From contig NZ_CP045246.1 of assembly GCF_035189165.1 (NCBI RefSeq), positions 2,604,001 to 2,668,000 on the forward strand: 64,000 bases of DNA, read 5' to 3'. Positions within the stretch are counted from its first letter, which is position 1. Each line of letters opens with the position of its first letter. The notes below the pieces were generated by a model. That model was not told the origin of the DNA. It made no database searches and saw only the letters and a list, made by a program, of their open reading frames with translations. The stretch comes from Arthrobacter sp. JZ12 (lineage in GTDB: Bacteria > Actinomycetota > Actinomycetes > Actinomycetales > Micrococcaceae). Both the position numbers and the translations under genes were made by a program. Positions 1-8,923 of the stretch are shown here, in pieces.

Positions 1-10
1 TTCCGGCTGG

Positions 11-1951
11 ATGACGCGAGGGCGCGTCTCCGGTTTGCTCGCTGGAACCACCACGCTGGCGCTTGCCGCGGGCGGAGCAACGGTTGTCATGGCAGCCAAC
101 CCACCGACTGGCCCTGGAAATATCGAGATCTTCGCCAAGCGCGACATGGTCGCGATCGAGGGCTACACAAGCCAGGCGGGCGAGAAGGCGGTCATCAAAG
201 TCACCCGCGGCGACCAGGTCATCGGCACAGCCAGCGGCGTCGTCGATGACACCGGTTTCCTGGAGGTCAACCACCCCGGCGGTTCGTGCTGGGACATCGT
301 CACGCCGAACATCACCGGCGGCGACGTGGTCACCGTCGAATTCCCTGACGGCAGCGGCGACGGCGCGGTCACAGGATCGGCCATCATCACCAAGGTGTCC
401 CGGGAGGACTCGGCGGCCACTCCGGAGGCTGGCGACGTAGAGGGCAAGGTCATCGTCACAGGTACATACGGACCGGACGTCGACACCAGCAAGTTCGGTG
501 TCGAAATCGTCAATCCGGACATGCGGGACATGGGCATCGGCGAACGTGCCATCGGCTGGCCGGACGATGAGGTACCGGCTGGCTACACCGTAGAAGGCAA
601 GGCGGAAGCAGGCACGTTCACGGTGACCTACGGGTTCTTCTCGAAGGCCGAGACCGATGCTGCCTTCGCCGGTGATCCGTCCGTGGCCAGCTGGCAGGCC
701 GAACCAGTCGGCGTCGAGGCACAGCTTGGCCTCACCATTTCCGAATTCAAGGAGATCGACGGCCCGGGCTTCGGTGGCTGCCCTGCAGGTCCAGCCGGCC
801 AGGCGCCCAACGCTCCAACGAACGCATTCGCCAGCGCTGCGGGCAACGGTGGCATCAACGTCACCTGGAACAAGGCCACTGTTCCCGCCGACGCCCCACC
901 CATCACCGGTTACCAGGTGATCGCCGAGGACACCGCCCTTGGCCAGGAAGTCAGCCTGAAGGTGGGTTCGGAAGCCACGAACGCTACGCTGCGCGGTCTC
1001 GTTGACAAGCAGGTCTATCCCGTCAAGGTAGTAGCCCTCAACGGTCAGTCCAGCACCGCCGCGGGAGCGGGCAGCGTTACGGTCACTGCGGGGGCAGTGA
1101 ACACGGCTACTCCTCCGACTGCGCCGGGCAACGTGGCTGTCAAGGATGGTTCCCTCGCCGGGTCCGCCGACGTCACGTGGACCGCCGCAACCGCCAACGG
1201 TTCAGCGGTGACCGGATACAAGGTCGAGGCGCTCGACTCCGCCGGAACCGCGGTGAAGACCGTCGAAGCCGCAGCCGGAGCGACCACGGCAAAAGTTGAA
1301 GGACTTACTCCGGGCACTGCATACAGCTTCGTCGTCACTGCACTGAGCGCCGCAGGAAACACCCCTGCCGCGGCTGTGAATTTCACCGTCGTCCAGGCCG
1401 ACCTCAAGGCACCGACCGCGCCTACCGTCGTCCGCACGACTACCGGCAATGGCAGCGTCACTGTTGAGTGGCAGCCCGGCGTTGCGGCGAACACCCCGAT
1501 CACCGGTTACGTCCTGACGGCTACCCCCTCAACCGGCACTCCGGTTGAGGTCAAGACGGAGGCCGCTGCCCGCACCGCGACCGCGAGCGGACTGACCAAC
1601 GGCACAAGCTACTCGCTGAAGCTAGTCGCAACCAGCGCCGGCGGAGACAGCCCGGGGGCAACCTTCTCCGCAGGTGCCTCGGCAACCGTGACACCGGCAG
1701 ACCAGCTCACAGGCACCGCGGAGTTCCGGTCGGACCGACGTGAGTGGCGGCTTGGAGGCAGCGCCAGCATCACCGCCAACAACACCATCACCGCAACGAA
1801 CGCAAGCGGCACAACGATCGGGACGGCCACCGTTGCCGCGGACGGAAGTTGGACCATCCGGACCCGGAACTCGACCGTCCCGTTCACATCCACTATCAAG
1901 CTGACCTCGTCGGCGGGCGGTAGCGCGACCATCTCGGCGACGTCCAGGTAA
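11..1951 (+). CDS. Secreted fibronectin type III repeat protein
   Basis: Extracellular or surface protein of 646 residues with no recognisable catalytic domain. The N-terminus (residues 1-29) looks like a signal peptide: an Arg-containing start, a hydrophobic Ala/Gly/Leu core and a small-residue cleavage region. Residues about 30-260 are unassigned and contain two cysteines. Three fibronectin type III modules follow at about 265-360, 366-460 and 467-563, each with the typical TGY.V..........L..G..Y...V.A pattern. The tail (about 570-646) resembles a bacterial Ig-like module. The frame is open to the window edge, so the true start may lie upstream. No C-terminal sorting signal is visible. A role in adhesion or polymer binding is inference only. 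Confidence 0.75.
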   Translation: MTRGRVSGLLAGTTTLALAAGGATVVMAANPPTGPGNIEIFAKRDMVAIEGYTSQAGEKAVIKVTRGDQVIGTASGVVDDTGFLEVNHPGGSCWDIVTPNITGGDVVTVEFPDGSGDGAVTGSAIITKVSREDSAATPEAGDVEGKVIVTGTYGPDVDTSKFGVEIVNPDMRDMGIGERAIGWPDDEVPAGYTVEGKAEAGTFTVTYGFFSKAETDAAFAGDPSVASWQAEPVGVEAQLGLTISEFKEIDGPGFGGCPAGPAGQAPNAPTNAFASAAGNGGINVTWNKATVPADAPPITGYQVIAEDTALGQEVSLKVGSEATNATLRGLVDKQVYPVKVVALNGQSSTAAGAGSVTVTAGAVNTATPPTAPGNVAVKDGSLAGSADVTWTAATANGSAVTGYKVEALDSAGTAVKTVEAAAGATTAKVEGLTPGTAYSFVVTALSAAGNTPAAAVNFTVVQADLKAPTAPTVVRTTTGNGSVTVEWQPGVAANTPITGYVLTATPSTGTPVEVKTEAAARTATASGLTNGTSYSLKLVATSAGGDSPGATFSAGASATVTPADQLTGTAEFRSDRREWRLGGSASITANNTITATNASGTTIGTATVAADGSWTIRTRNSTVPFTSTIKLTSSAGGSATISATSR

Positions 1952-1986
1952 CTCCGCTTACCACCAGACGCAGCCACCGACAGACC

Positions 1987-2038
1987 GGATCCGTCCGTAC
2001 ACGCACTCCCTGGGCGTGTACGGACGGATCCACTGTTT
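1987..2038 (+). terminator. Strong intrinsic terminator
   Basis: A perfect 18-bp inverted repeat (1987-2004 with 2014-2031) and a 9-base loop lie 36 bases after the fibronectin-protein stop codon and are followed by ACTGTTTAA. The stem also contains an alternative GTG in frame with the next gene, which is why that GTG is not used as its start. Confidence 0.85.
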
Positions 2039-2111
2039 AATCCTCCTGTCCCCGAATACACCGGGGTGCACAGTTGAGGAACCTATTGGAGGCCGTGTAA
2101 GTGTTAATCAG

Positions 2112-3017
2112 GTGAGCACCCAGCACAAGCCCCCGGCACAACGCACCCGGACCGCAGCTCGGCATCCGGTCCTGTTCGTTCTCGGTTCGCTCGCCTGCCT
2201 CGTTGCCCTCGGCTGGACCTACTGGGCTTTTGTCCGAACCACCACCGGCCAGTTCGCGGACGAATCGGCCTGGCGGGAAGCAGGCATCGCGGCCCCCGAT
2301 ACTCAGGGCCCCTTTCTGCAGTTCCTCGACAGCCTTCCGGTGATTTCCGTTTTCATCGCCGCCGCCGTGATTTTGTTCGTCACGCTTGCACGACGGCGGT
2401 GGGCCTCCGCCGTCATTGCCCTCGGTACGATTGCGGGCGCCAATCTCACTACGCAGGTGCTCAAGAACTTCCTGCTGGACCGCCCCGACCGCGGGGTTCC
2501 CACACTGGACTTCAATTCCCTTCCCTCGGGCCACACCACGCTCGCGGCGTCGGCGGCGGCAGCGATCTTCTTGGTGGTCACGCCACGCTGGCGCCCGCTG
2601 GCTGCAGCGGTTGGAGGCTTTTATTCCGTGGTGGCGGGTTCGGCCACATTCATCAACCTCTGGCACCGTCCGGCCGACGTTGTGGCAGCCTTCCTCGTGG
2701 TCGGGGCCTGGACGCTGCTGGGCGGCCTGCTCATCATGCGACTGGGCAACCCCTGGAATGTCTGGACTGGGTTCGGCGAGCACTGGGCGGCGTCCAGGCT
2801 GTGGCTGGTGCTCTGCTGGGCCTGCGGGGCCATCGGGCTGGGCCTATCGGTGGCGCTGTACGTGTCGGTCCAACTGGCGGGCCCGGCTCCTGTGCCGGGA
2901 ACCGCCGGTATCCCGCTGTTCTTCTGGTTCGGTCTTGCGTTGATTATCGGCGTGGGATTCACGCTGAGCGCCGTTGCTTGCTGGTTCTTCTCAGCCCAGG
3001 CACGCCTGCGGAGCTAG
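2112..3017 (+). CDS. PAP2-family membrane phosphatase
   Basis: Integral membrane phosphatase of the PAP2 superfamily, likely acting on lipid phosphates or prenyl diphosphates at the membrane. The three phosphatase motifs are visible: KNFLLDRP (motif 1), PSGHTT (motif 2) and a degenerate SATFINLWHRPAD (motif 3; its His and Asp are present but the Arg after Ser is replaced). About six hydrophobic segments flank them. The frame is open from 2016, but that GTG lies inside the upstream terminator, so GTG 2112 (301 residues) is preferred; a GGAGG at 2088-2092 is rather far away and the start is uncertain. The gene converges with the MFS gene, their stop codons overlapping. The substrate cannot be told from the sequence. 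Confidence 0.8.
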   Translation: MSTQHKPPAQRTRTAARHPVLFVLGSLACLVALGWTYWAFVRTTTGQFADESAWREAGIAAPDTQGPFLQFLDSLPVISVFIAAAVILFVTLARRRWASAVIALGTIAGANLTTQVLKNFLLDRPDRGVPTLDFNSLPSGHTTLAASAAAAIFLVVTPRWRPLAAAVGGFYSVVAGSATFINLWHRPADVVAAFLVVGAWTLLGGLLIMRLGNPWNVWTGFGEHWAASRLWLVLCWACGAIGLGLSVALYVSVQLAGPAPVPGTAGIPLFFWFGLALIIGVGFTLSAVACWFFSAQARLRS

Positions 3018-4228
3018 CGGCTCTTCGCTGCTCCTTCCCGGCGCGGTGGGATCCACCGCCACAGAACCAACGCCCCAAGCAGGCCCAGCACGCCGGTAGT
3101 CCAGATTCCTCCCGCCAGGGTGGCCGCAGCAGTCACGGCTGATACTGCTCCCGGCCCTGCCATGGTCCCGACGTCGGACAGCACCCGCCAGATCCCCAGG
3201 AACTGCGGCCTACCCACCGACGGGGAGAAGTCAGCACCAAGAGTCATGACTATCCCGGAACCAATGCCGTTCCCGAAACCGATCAGCAGCGCAACAAGCA
3301 GCAGGCTCCACGCATCGGTGGTGAGCGGCAGCAGGAGCAGGGCAAGTTCCATCAGCAGCATGCACGGCACCGCAACCCACCTTCGCCCATGCACGTCCAT
3401 CACCTTGCCCGCGGGGTAGAAGATCAGCATGTCGATGGCGCCGGACAGGCCGTAGATGAGCGCCGTCGTCGTCGGATCCAGCCCGATCTCCTCTGCCCAC
3501 AGCGGCAGGACCGCCTGCCTGGTGGCACGAACTGCGGCGATAAGCAGCACGCCGATACCGACGGTTCCGAAGGTCGGCGCGTGGGCACGGAGCATCGAAT
3601 ACACAGTTGGCGCGCCTGGAGGCGGAGCACCGGCAGAGTGGTCATCTGCGGACGAGCGCGCCGCTCGGAGTTCCGGCACGCAGAAACTGAGGACGGCTGC
3701 GGCCAGGGTCATCATTGCACCAACCAGGTAGGCGCCGTCGAGACCGGTGAAACTCATTGCGAGCGCGGCGGCAAACGGGCCAAGGAACACGCCGATGCGC
3801 GTCACCCCGCCGAGCGTAGAGAGCGCGCGCGCCCGATACTCCAACGGAACGGCTTCGGTGAGGTAGGTCTGGCGGGCAAGGCCGAAGACAGCTCCCGCCA
3901 TGCCGATCATGAAGATCGCCGCTCCGAAGACTGCGAGCGTAGGTGCAGCGAGGGCAAGGAGCATTGCCGCGGAACACCACAGCGAGGCCCCGACCAGTGA
4001 CCACCGCTCCCCGAACCGGGTGGTGATGACCGTCGCGGGAACGTTGGTGACCAAGGACCCTATACCGGTGAGGGTGAGGATCAGCGCCGCTGTTGCTGTG
4101 TCTGCTCCTAGGTCGGTTGCAGACAGTGCAATCACCGGCACGATGGCGCCGGTGGCCGCACCGTACAGCAGCGGTGGCCCGTATGCGCCTACTGCAATCT
4201 GACGAAAACTGAACGGATCCGGGCGCAC
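3014..4228 (-). CDS. MFS transporter
   Basis: Major facilitator superfamily permease of 404 residues with about 12 hydrophobic segments, arranged as two six-helix halves joined by a polar loop (about residues 190-215, rich in Ala, Ser and Pro). The loop between helices 2 and 3 carries a weak motif A-like stretch (TRFGERWS) and the second half a matching one (MDVHGRRW). This suggests a drug or small-solute exporter of the DHA type, but no substrate can be assigned. It lies 9 bases downstream of the DoxX-like gene on the same strand and so could be read from the cupredoxin promoter. Its stop codon overlaps that of the convergent PAP2 gene. Confidence 0.85.
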   Translation of the reverse strand: MRPDPFSFRQIAVGAYGPPLLYGAATGAIVPVIALSATDLGADTATAALILTLTGIGSLVTNVPATVITTRFGERWSLVGASLWCSAAMLLALAAPTLAVFGAAIFMIGMAGAVFGLARQTYLTEAVPLEYRARALSTLGGVTRIGVFLGPFAAALAMSFTGLDGAYLVGAMMTLAAAVLSFCVPELRAARSSADDHSAGAPPPGAPTVYSMLRAHAPTFGTVGIGVLLIAAVRATRQAVLPLWAEEIGLDPTTTALIYGLSGAIDMLIFYPAGKVMDVHGRRWVAVPCMLLMELALLLLPLTTDAWSLLLVALLIGFGNGIGSGIVMTLGADFSPSVGRPQFLGIWRVLSDVGTMAGPGAVSAVTAAATLAGGIWTTGVLGLLGALVLWRWIPPRREGAAKSR

Positions 4229-4237
4229 CGCTCAACG

Positions 4238-4690
4238 CTACCGCAGGCGTTTATCCTTCCGCGGAGCGAGGAAGAAGCCGACGATGGCCAACACGCCCGC
4301 TATGCCCTCCGCGACCGCGCTCACCGACTTCTCAAAGAACCAAATCGGCTCGTACATTGCGGGAATGGGGCCCACCTGGGGAAGCTGGATGAAGGTGGAG
4401 AGAACGACGGCGGCGAATGCCGACAGCGCCACGAGCGCCGCCAGGGCGAAGGACAACTTGCTTCCCCGAACCAGCACGTAGATCGCGACAACGACCGCGA
4501 GGGCGGCCTGGATGCGGAACAGGTTTCCGCCCCCGATCCCGTCGGGGTAGGCGAACTGGTAGTTGGGGGCGAGCACAAAATGGACGTAGGCGTCCACCGC
4601 AAGCCCCAGCGCCACCAAGATGCGCAACGCAACCATCAGCGGCGTCGACCGTCCGTGCGTCATCGGCCGGTGAACCGCCTCACTAGCCAT
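4238..4690 (-). CDS. DoxX-like four-helix membrane protein
   Basis: Small integral membrane protein of 150 residues with four predicted helices (about 17-40, 55-75, 82-103 and 122-142). A polar loop after helix 1 contains HFVLAPNYQFAYPDGIGGG, and the C-terminus is basic (RKDKRLR). It resembles DoxX-like or uncharacterised actinobacterial membrane proteins; no catalytic residues are evident. Its ATG overlaps the stop codon of the upstream cupredoxin gene by 8 bases, which implies translational coupling and perhaps a shared role in copper or redox handling. That functional link is inference from position only. Confidence 0.7.
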   Translation of the reverse strand: MASEAVHRPMTHGRSTPLMVALRILVALGLAVDAYVHFVLAPNYQFAYPDGIGGGNLFRIQAALAVVVAIYVLVRGSKLSFALAALVALSAFAAVVLSTFIQLPQVGPIPAMYEPIWFFEKSVSAVAEGIAGVLAIVGFFLAPRKDKRLR

Positions 4691-5186
4691 CTGAGCTCAC
4701 CACCAGCGTGCCCGTCATGTTGGGGTGGTAGGTGCAGAAGAACGGGTACTCGCCGGGCTCTTCGGGCGCCGTGAAGGTGACCGTTTCCCCACCCTGGGCG
4801 ATTGCGTCGAAGTCATCCGATTCGGTCGTGGTCACCGTGTGCGGCGCGGTGTCCTCGTTGACCACGGTGATTTCCGCACCGGGTGGCACGGATTCGGGCA
4901 ACTCGTACTCGAAGTTGCGGATCGTGATGACGATATCCTCCGCCGGTGCTTCCCCAGTAGGTTCGGCCGACGCGCCGTCCGTGGCTTCCTCAGCAGCATC
5001 AGAGGTTTCGCCAGCGCCGGGCTCAGCCGAGGTGGATACCCCGCCCGGCGACGGTTGCGCGGTCTCGCTCGCTGAGTCCGACGTTGCCGGCGCCTCGGCT
5101 GTGGTCCCACCGCCCGACCCGCAGCCCGCCACCCCAATGAGAGCGGCGGCAAGTAGAAATCCCAGGGCACTTCGGGTGACTTTCAT
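4683..5186 (-). CDS. Cupredoxin-domain lipoprotein (plastocyanin/azurin-like)
   Basis: Exported copper protein of 167 residues. The N-terminus is a lipoprotein signal with lipobox GVAGC at about residue 22. A Ser/Glu/Ala/Thr-rich spacer (about 25-80) acts as a membrane tether. The C-terminal domain (about 82-165) is cupredoxin-like: the type 1 copper ligands are visible as His in PHTVTT and Cys, His and Met in FFCTYHPNMTG. It probably shuttles electrons or carries copper on the outer face of the membrane. It heads a short operon with the DoxX-like membrane protein and perhaps the MFS gene. The 238-base region upstream holds a 7-bp inverted repeat (5381-5387 with 5391-5397) and no gene. Confidence 0.88.
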   Translation of the reverse strand: MKVTRSALGFLLAAALIGVAGCGSGGGTTAEAPATSDSASETAQPSPGGVSTSAEPGAGETSDAAEEATDGASAEPTGEAPAEDIVITIRNFEYELPESVPPGAEITVVNEDTAPHTVTTTESDDFDAIAQGGETVTFTAPEEPGEYPFFCTYHPNMTGTLVVSSDG

Positions 5187-5424
5187 GGCTCTCCATTCCG
5201 GCGGAGTTCCAGCCCGGCCCAGCCGGATGCCCTACCCCACCACTCAGGTCCAACTTGTTCGTCGCTGGTGGGTTGCCGGATCCCCGGGAATGATGAAAAT
5301 CAGCTGAAACCGACAGCGGTCCAGTAGCCCCCTGCGATGCTTGTTCCCGAAGAGTACACCCGCGCGGGGACGCCGGAACTGGATTCCCAAGGAATCCACA
5401 GGTTCCGCCCGGATTCAGCTTTTT

Positions 5425-6291
5425 TCAGCTGGGGCTGCCCTGTCGTTCCAGCCATTTCCAGTGCGCGAGGGTGCGCAGACGGGTCAGGAGCGCGCGGGAC
5501 TGCTCGGGACCGTAGGGCAGGATGGGGATGGCCTTGGTCATGTCCAGGGACGCTTCGTCCATCGCCGTCTTGGTTACGCGTACGGCGTGACGCATCTGGT
5601 TCAACTGGGTCACGACGAAGTCGATGCCGACCGGTGCCCCATGGCCGGGCACGAAAACCTCATAGAGGTCATCCAGGGCGCTGATCTTTCCCAGCGTCCG
5701 AATCCACTCGGCGGGGAACGAGTCCTCGAAGGAGGGGTCTGCGCCCTCCTCCACCAGGTCACCGGTGAAGAGCACGTTGCCTGCACCCACGAGCAGGTCA
5801 TTATCCGTGTGTCCGGCGCCCAGGTGGAACAGTGTCACCGAAAGCCCGCCAAGGTCCAGGTCAACGGGTGATCCGGAGACCAGCCGGTTGGCCGGATGGA
5901 TAGCCGTGTGAGCGCCGTCGCCCGTGGCCATCGCAGGGTCTATCTCTGCGACCTCGCGACGCTGCTCCTCCCCGCTCTCAGCCAGAGCCGCGGCACAGCG
6001 CTCGGTCGCCCAGAATTCCGACACACCTTCCGCTGCGAAGAAGGCATTCCCGAAGACATGGTCATAGTGCGAGTGCGTGTTGACGACCGTGAGCGGCAAC
6101 TCTGTGATCAGCCGGACCGCCTTGAGGATGTGGGCTGCCTGTTCGGGGCCCGTACCGGTGTCGATTACCAGGGCGCGTTCGGATCCGGTCACCAAACCGA
6201 CGTTCATGGCGAACGGTTCGGTCTGCAGTACCCATACGTGGTCCCCCAACTGCTGCCAGGGGTAGGACTCGTCAACGTTCAGCTCGGACAT
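5425..6291 (-). CDS. Metallo-beta-lactamase-fold hydrolase
   Basis: Zinc-dependent hydrolase of the metallo-beta-lactamase superfamily, 288 residues. The HSHYDH metal motif is present, followed by His in LGAGHTDNDL, Asp in FTGDLVE and His in VPGHGAP, so all metal ligands of a class B-like site are there. ATG 6291 is chosen because GAGAGG precedes it by about 5 bases; the frame continues open upstream without coding character. It lies 32 bases after the E2 gene on the same strand and probably belongs to the branched-chain 2-oxoacid dehydrogenase operon. There it could act as a thioesterase or lactonase, but the substrate is unknown. Confidence 0.82.
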   Translation of the reverse strand: MSELNVDESYPWQQLGDHVWVLQTEPFAMNVGLVTGSERALVIDTGTGPEQAAHILKAVRLITELPLTVVNTHSHYDHVFGNAFFAAEGVSEFWATERCAAALAESGEEQRREVAEIDPAMATGDGAHTAIHPANRLVSGSPVDLDLGGLSVTLFHLGAGHTDNDLLVGAGNVLFTGDLVEEGADPSFEDSFPAEWIRTLGKISALDDLYEVFVPGHGAPVGIDFVVTQLNQMRHAVRVTKTAMDEASLDMTKAIPILPYGPEQSRALLTRLRTLAHWKWLERQGSPS

Positions 6292-6323
6292 GGGTTCCTC
6301 TCTGGTCGCGCGGCAGTCCCAGT

Positions 6324-7823
6324 CTAGAGGTCGGCCAGGACACCGCCCGGATTCTCCACAGCGTCCGCAACATAGCGCAGGAAACCTGCCGCCACCACGC
6401 CGTCGCACACGCGGTGGTCGAAGGAGAGAGTCAGTTCCGTGACCTTCCGGACCGCGAGTTCTCCATTGACCGCCCAGGGCCGGTCGATGATCCGTCCTAA
6501 CCCGAGAATCGCTGCCTCCGGGTGGTTGATGATGGCGGCGCTGCCGTCCACCCCGAACACGCCGTAGTTGTTCAGGGTGAAGGTACCCGAGGTCAGGTCA
6601 GCGGGCGTGGCCTTGCCGTCCCGCGTGACGGCGGCCAGCCGCCGGATCTCCGCGTCCAGTTGCCGGGCACTCATCCTGTCCGCCCGCCGGATGGCGGGAA
6701 CCATCAGACCCCGGTCGGTCTGGGCTGCAATCCCAAGGTTGACGCCGTCGAACTTCAGAATCTCCAGCCCGCCGTCCTCGCCTTCGACGATGCGGGAGTT
6801 CAACTCCGGGTACCGGACGAGCCCGGCGAGCGCGAACCGAGCCACAAAGGCCAGCAGACCAACTGACTCGTCGGGATTCCGGCGCATGAGGTCTGCGCGC
6901 AGTTCGACGAGCGCGGTTGCGTCTACGTCCACCCAGACAGTCGCCTCGGGGATCTCGCGCCGACTGCGCGTCATCGCCTCCGCCACTGCTTTACGGACTC
7001 CACGCACCGGTATTCGCTCGCTGATGCGGAGTCCGCTTCGCTGGTCCTCACCCGTGGAGCTGCCGCCATCACTCGTTGCCGGCGTCGCCTCACTCGCCGT
7101 CGCCTCCGGTTCGGCCGCCGCCACCGATGCCGGCGCCTCAATTCCCGAAGCCGGTCGGGCACCAGAGGCCGCGATCGCCTGCTCAACATCCCGGCGAAGA
7201 ATCATTCCAGCGGCACCCGTGCCGGAAATCGAACGGAGGCTCAAGCCAGCATCCCGCGCCAGCTTGCGCACCAGCGGCGAGATGCAGAGCACGGCACGGG
7301 GGCCGGCGTCGGACACGGCTGCGCCCTGCTGTGATGCGGCCGGGGGCTGCGCGTCAGTGGCAGTAGCCGTGCCTGTCGCGGCCAGGGCGCGACGACGGCG
7401 CGTCCTCCCGCCGCTGCCGGCAGCAGGCGTGCCATAGCCGATCAGTACGTTGCCGGATCCGCTCACGGCTGCATCGGCAGGTGCAGGGCCGGAAGGCGCG
7501 ACCGACTTCTCGCCAGCCGCTGCTGTAACAGGCGCAGCCGCAACCGGCGTTCCTACCTCAGCCGGCGACACCGTAATCAGCGGTGCCCCGACCGAGATCG
7601 TGCTTCCAGCCGTTCCGTGCAGCCTCGTGACGACGCCCGCATACGGAGAGGGGACCTCCACCATGGACTTGGCAGTTTCAACTTCGGCCACCGGCTGGTC
7701 GACCGTGACCACGTCCCCTTCGGCAACGAGCCAATTGACCAGCTCGGCCTCCGTCAGCCCCTCGCCGAGGTCAGGGAGCAGGAAGACTTGCCCAGCCGCC
7801 GTCGTGAGCGTTTCGGCGCTCAT
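6324..7823 (-). CDS. bkdC: Branched-chain 2-oxoacid dehydrogenase E2 (dihydrolipoamide acyltransferase)
   Basis: E2 core subunit, 499 residues, which transfers the acyl group from lipoyl-lysine to CoA. A lipoyl domain occupies about residues 10-85 (lipoylated Lys in VETAKSMVEV). A long Ala/Pro/Ser-rich linker follows. The peripheral subunit-binding domain is at about 175-212 (SPLVRKLARDAGLSL). After a second linker comes the acyltransferase domain, with the catalytic HRVCDG near residue 470. ATG 7823 is chosen for its GGGAGGA site, and it overlaps the E1beta stop as ATGA. The 2-oxoacid specificity (branched-chain rather than pyruvate) is inferred from the separate E1alpha and E1beta genes and the divergent Lrp-type regulator. 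Confidence 0.9.
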   Translation of the reverse strand: MSAETLTTAAGQVFLLPDLGEGLTEAELVNWLVAEGDVVTVDQPVAEVETAKSMVEVPSPYAGVVTRLHGTAGSTISVGAPLITVSPAEVGTPVAAAPVTAAAGEKSVAPSGPAPADAAVSGSGNVLIGYGTPAAGSGGRTRRRRALAATGTATATDAQPPAASQQGAAVSDAGPRAVLCISPLVRKLARDAGLSLRSISGTGAAGMILRRDVEQAIAASGARPASGIEAPASVAAAEPEATASEATPATSDGGSSTGEDQRSGLRISERIPVRGVRKAVAEAMTRSRREIPEATVWVDVDATALVELRADLMRRNPDESVGLLAFVARFALAGLVRYPELNSRIVEGEDGGLEILKFDGVNLGIAAQTDRGLMVPAIRRADRMSARQLDAEIRRLAAVTRDGKATPADLTSGTFTLNNYGVFGVDGSAAIINHPEAAILGLGRIIDRPWAVNGELAVRKVTELTLSFDHRVCDGVVAAGFLRYVADAVENPGGVLADL

Positions 7824-8923
7824 GCGTCCTCCCACTGCAGTTCGTCCACGGTGTCCAGTATCCTGTCGACGCTGGGCAGGTACCAGTGCTCGAGCTTCGG
7901 AGCGGGGTAGGGAACATCGAAACCGGTCACCCGACGTACCGGGGCGGCCAGGGAATGGAAGCAGCGCTCCTGCACCCTTGCCACAATTTCGGAGGCAACC
8001 GAGGCGAAGCCGGGAGCTTCGGCGATCACGACGGCGCGCCCGGTCTTCCGGACGCTGGCGGTAACAGTCTCGTCATCGAACGGGACGATGGAGCGCACGT
8101 CGATCACCTCGAGGCTACGCCCTTCCTCCGCTGCCGCTGCGGCCGCAGCCAGTGCTGTGGGGACGGACGGTCCGTAGGTGATGAGGGTGGCGTCGGTGCC
8201 GGAACGGGCGACGACGGCGCGTCCGACCGCCGAGCCGGTGGTGTCGGAACCGGTACCTCCGGAGCCGGTGCCGCCGCCGGCCGCTGCTGCGGCTGCCGCC
8301 CTGAGCTCTTCGAGATCAAGCGTCTCCTTCGACCAGTACAGCTTCTTCGGCTCCAGGAAAACCACGGGATCGGGGAAACGGATGGCCTCCCGCAGCATGA
8401 GATAGGCATCGCGGACGGTAGCGGGCGTGAGCACCGTCAGGCCCGGCGTGTGTGCGTAGTAGGCCTCCGAGGAGTCACAGTGGTGCTCCACTCCCCCGAT
8501 CCCACCTGCGTACGGAATCCGGATGACCAGCGGAAGCTTCACCTTTCCCCGGGTGCGGTTGGGCATCTTGGCGACGTGACTCACCACCTGCTCAAAGGCG
8601 GGGTACGCGAAGGCATCGAACTGCATCTCGACGACCGGGCGCATGCCGTTCATTGCCATGCCGACGGCCATTCCCATGATTCCGGATTCCGCGAGCGGCG
8701 TATCGAAGCAGCGCTCCTCGCCGAAGCGGGCGGTGAGCCCGTCCGTGATGCGGAAGACACCGCCCAGTGGACCCACGTCCTCACCGAAGACCACAACCGA
8801 CGGATCGGCCTCCATCGCGTCAGCAAGCGCCGCGTTCAACGCCTTCGCGAAGGTGAGGGGCTGGACGCCCGACGGGGAAGCATCGGTCAGCGGTGATTCC
8901 TTGCGCAGAGCGGTGTCAGTCAT
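7820..8923 (-). CDS. bkdB: Branched-chain 2-oxoacid dehydrogenase E1 beta subunit
   Basis: Beta subunit of the thiamine diphosphate-dependent E1 decarboxylase, 367 residues. The transketolase-like pyrimidine domain fills the N-terminal half (FGEDVGPLGGVF, DTPLAESGI, QFDAFAYPAFEQ) and the C-terminal domain follows (SIVPFDDETV, VIAEAP). Between them, at about residues 205-235, there is an unusual low-complexity run of Ala followed by Gly/Ser/Thr that is not usual in the family. The start codon overlaps the E1alpha stop by 8 bases, and the frame is open far upstream only as an antisense-type shadow of E1alpha. Stop and E2 start overlap as ATGA. Confidence 0.9.
   Translation of the reverse strand: MTDTALRKESPLTDASPSGVQPLTFAKALNAALADAMEADPSVVVFGEDVGPLGGVFRITDGLTARFGEERCFDTPLAESGIMGMAVGMAMNGMRPVVEMQFDAFAYPAFEQVVSHVAKMPNRTRGKVKLPLVIRIPYAGGIGGVEHHCDSSEAYYAHTPGLTVLTPATVRDAYLMLREAIRFPDPVVFLEPKKLYWSKETLDLEELRAAAAAAAGGGTGSGGTGSDTTGSAVGRAVVARSGTDATLITYGPSVPTALAAAAAAAEEGRSLEVIDVRSIVPFDDETVTASVRKTGRAVVIAEAPGFASVASEIVARVQERCFHSLAAPVRRVTGFDVPYPAPKLEHWYLPSVDRILDTVDELQWEDA

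Noticed and set aside
5381-5397. GGATTCC/GGAATCC repeat as terminator of the hydrolase gene
   Set aside because: The stem is short with a 3-base loop and no T run follows on the minus strand.
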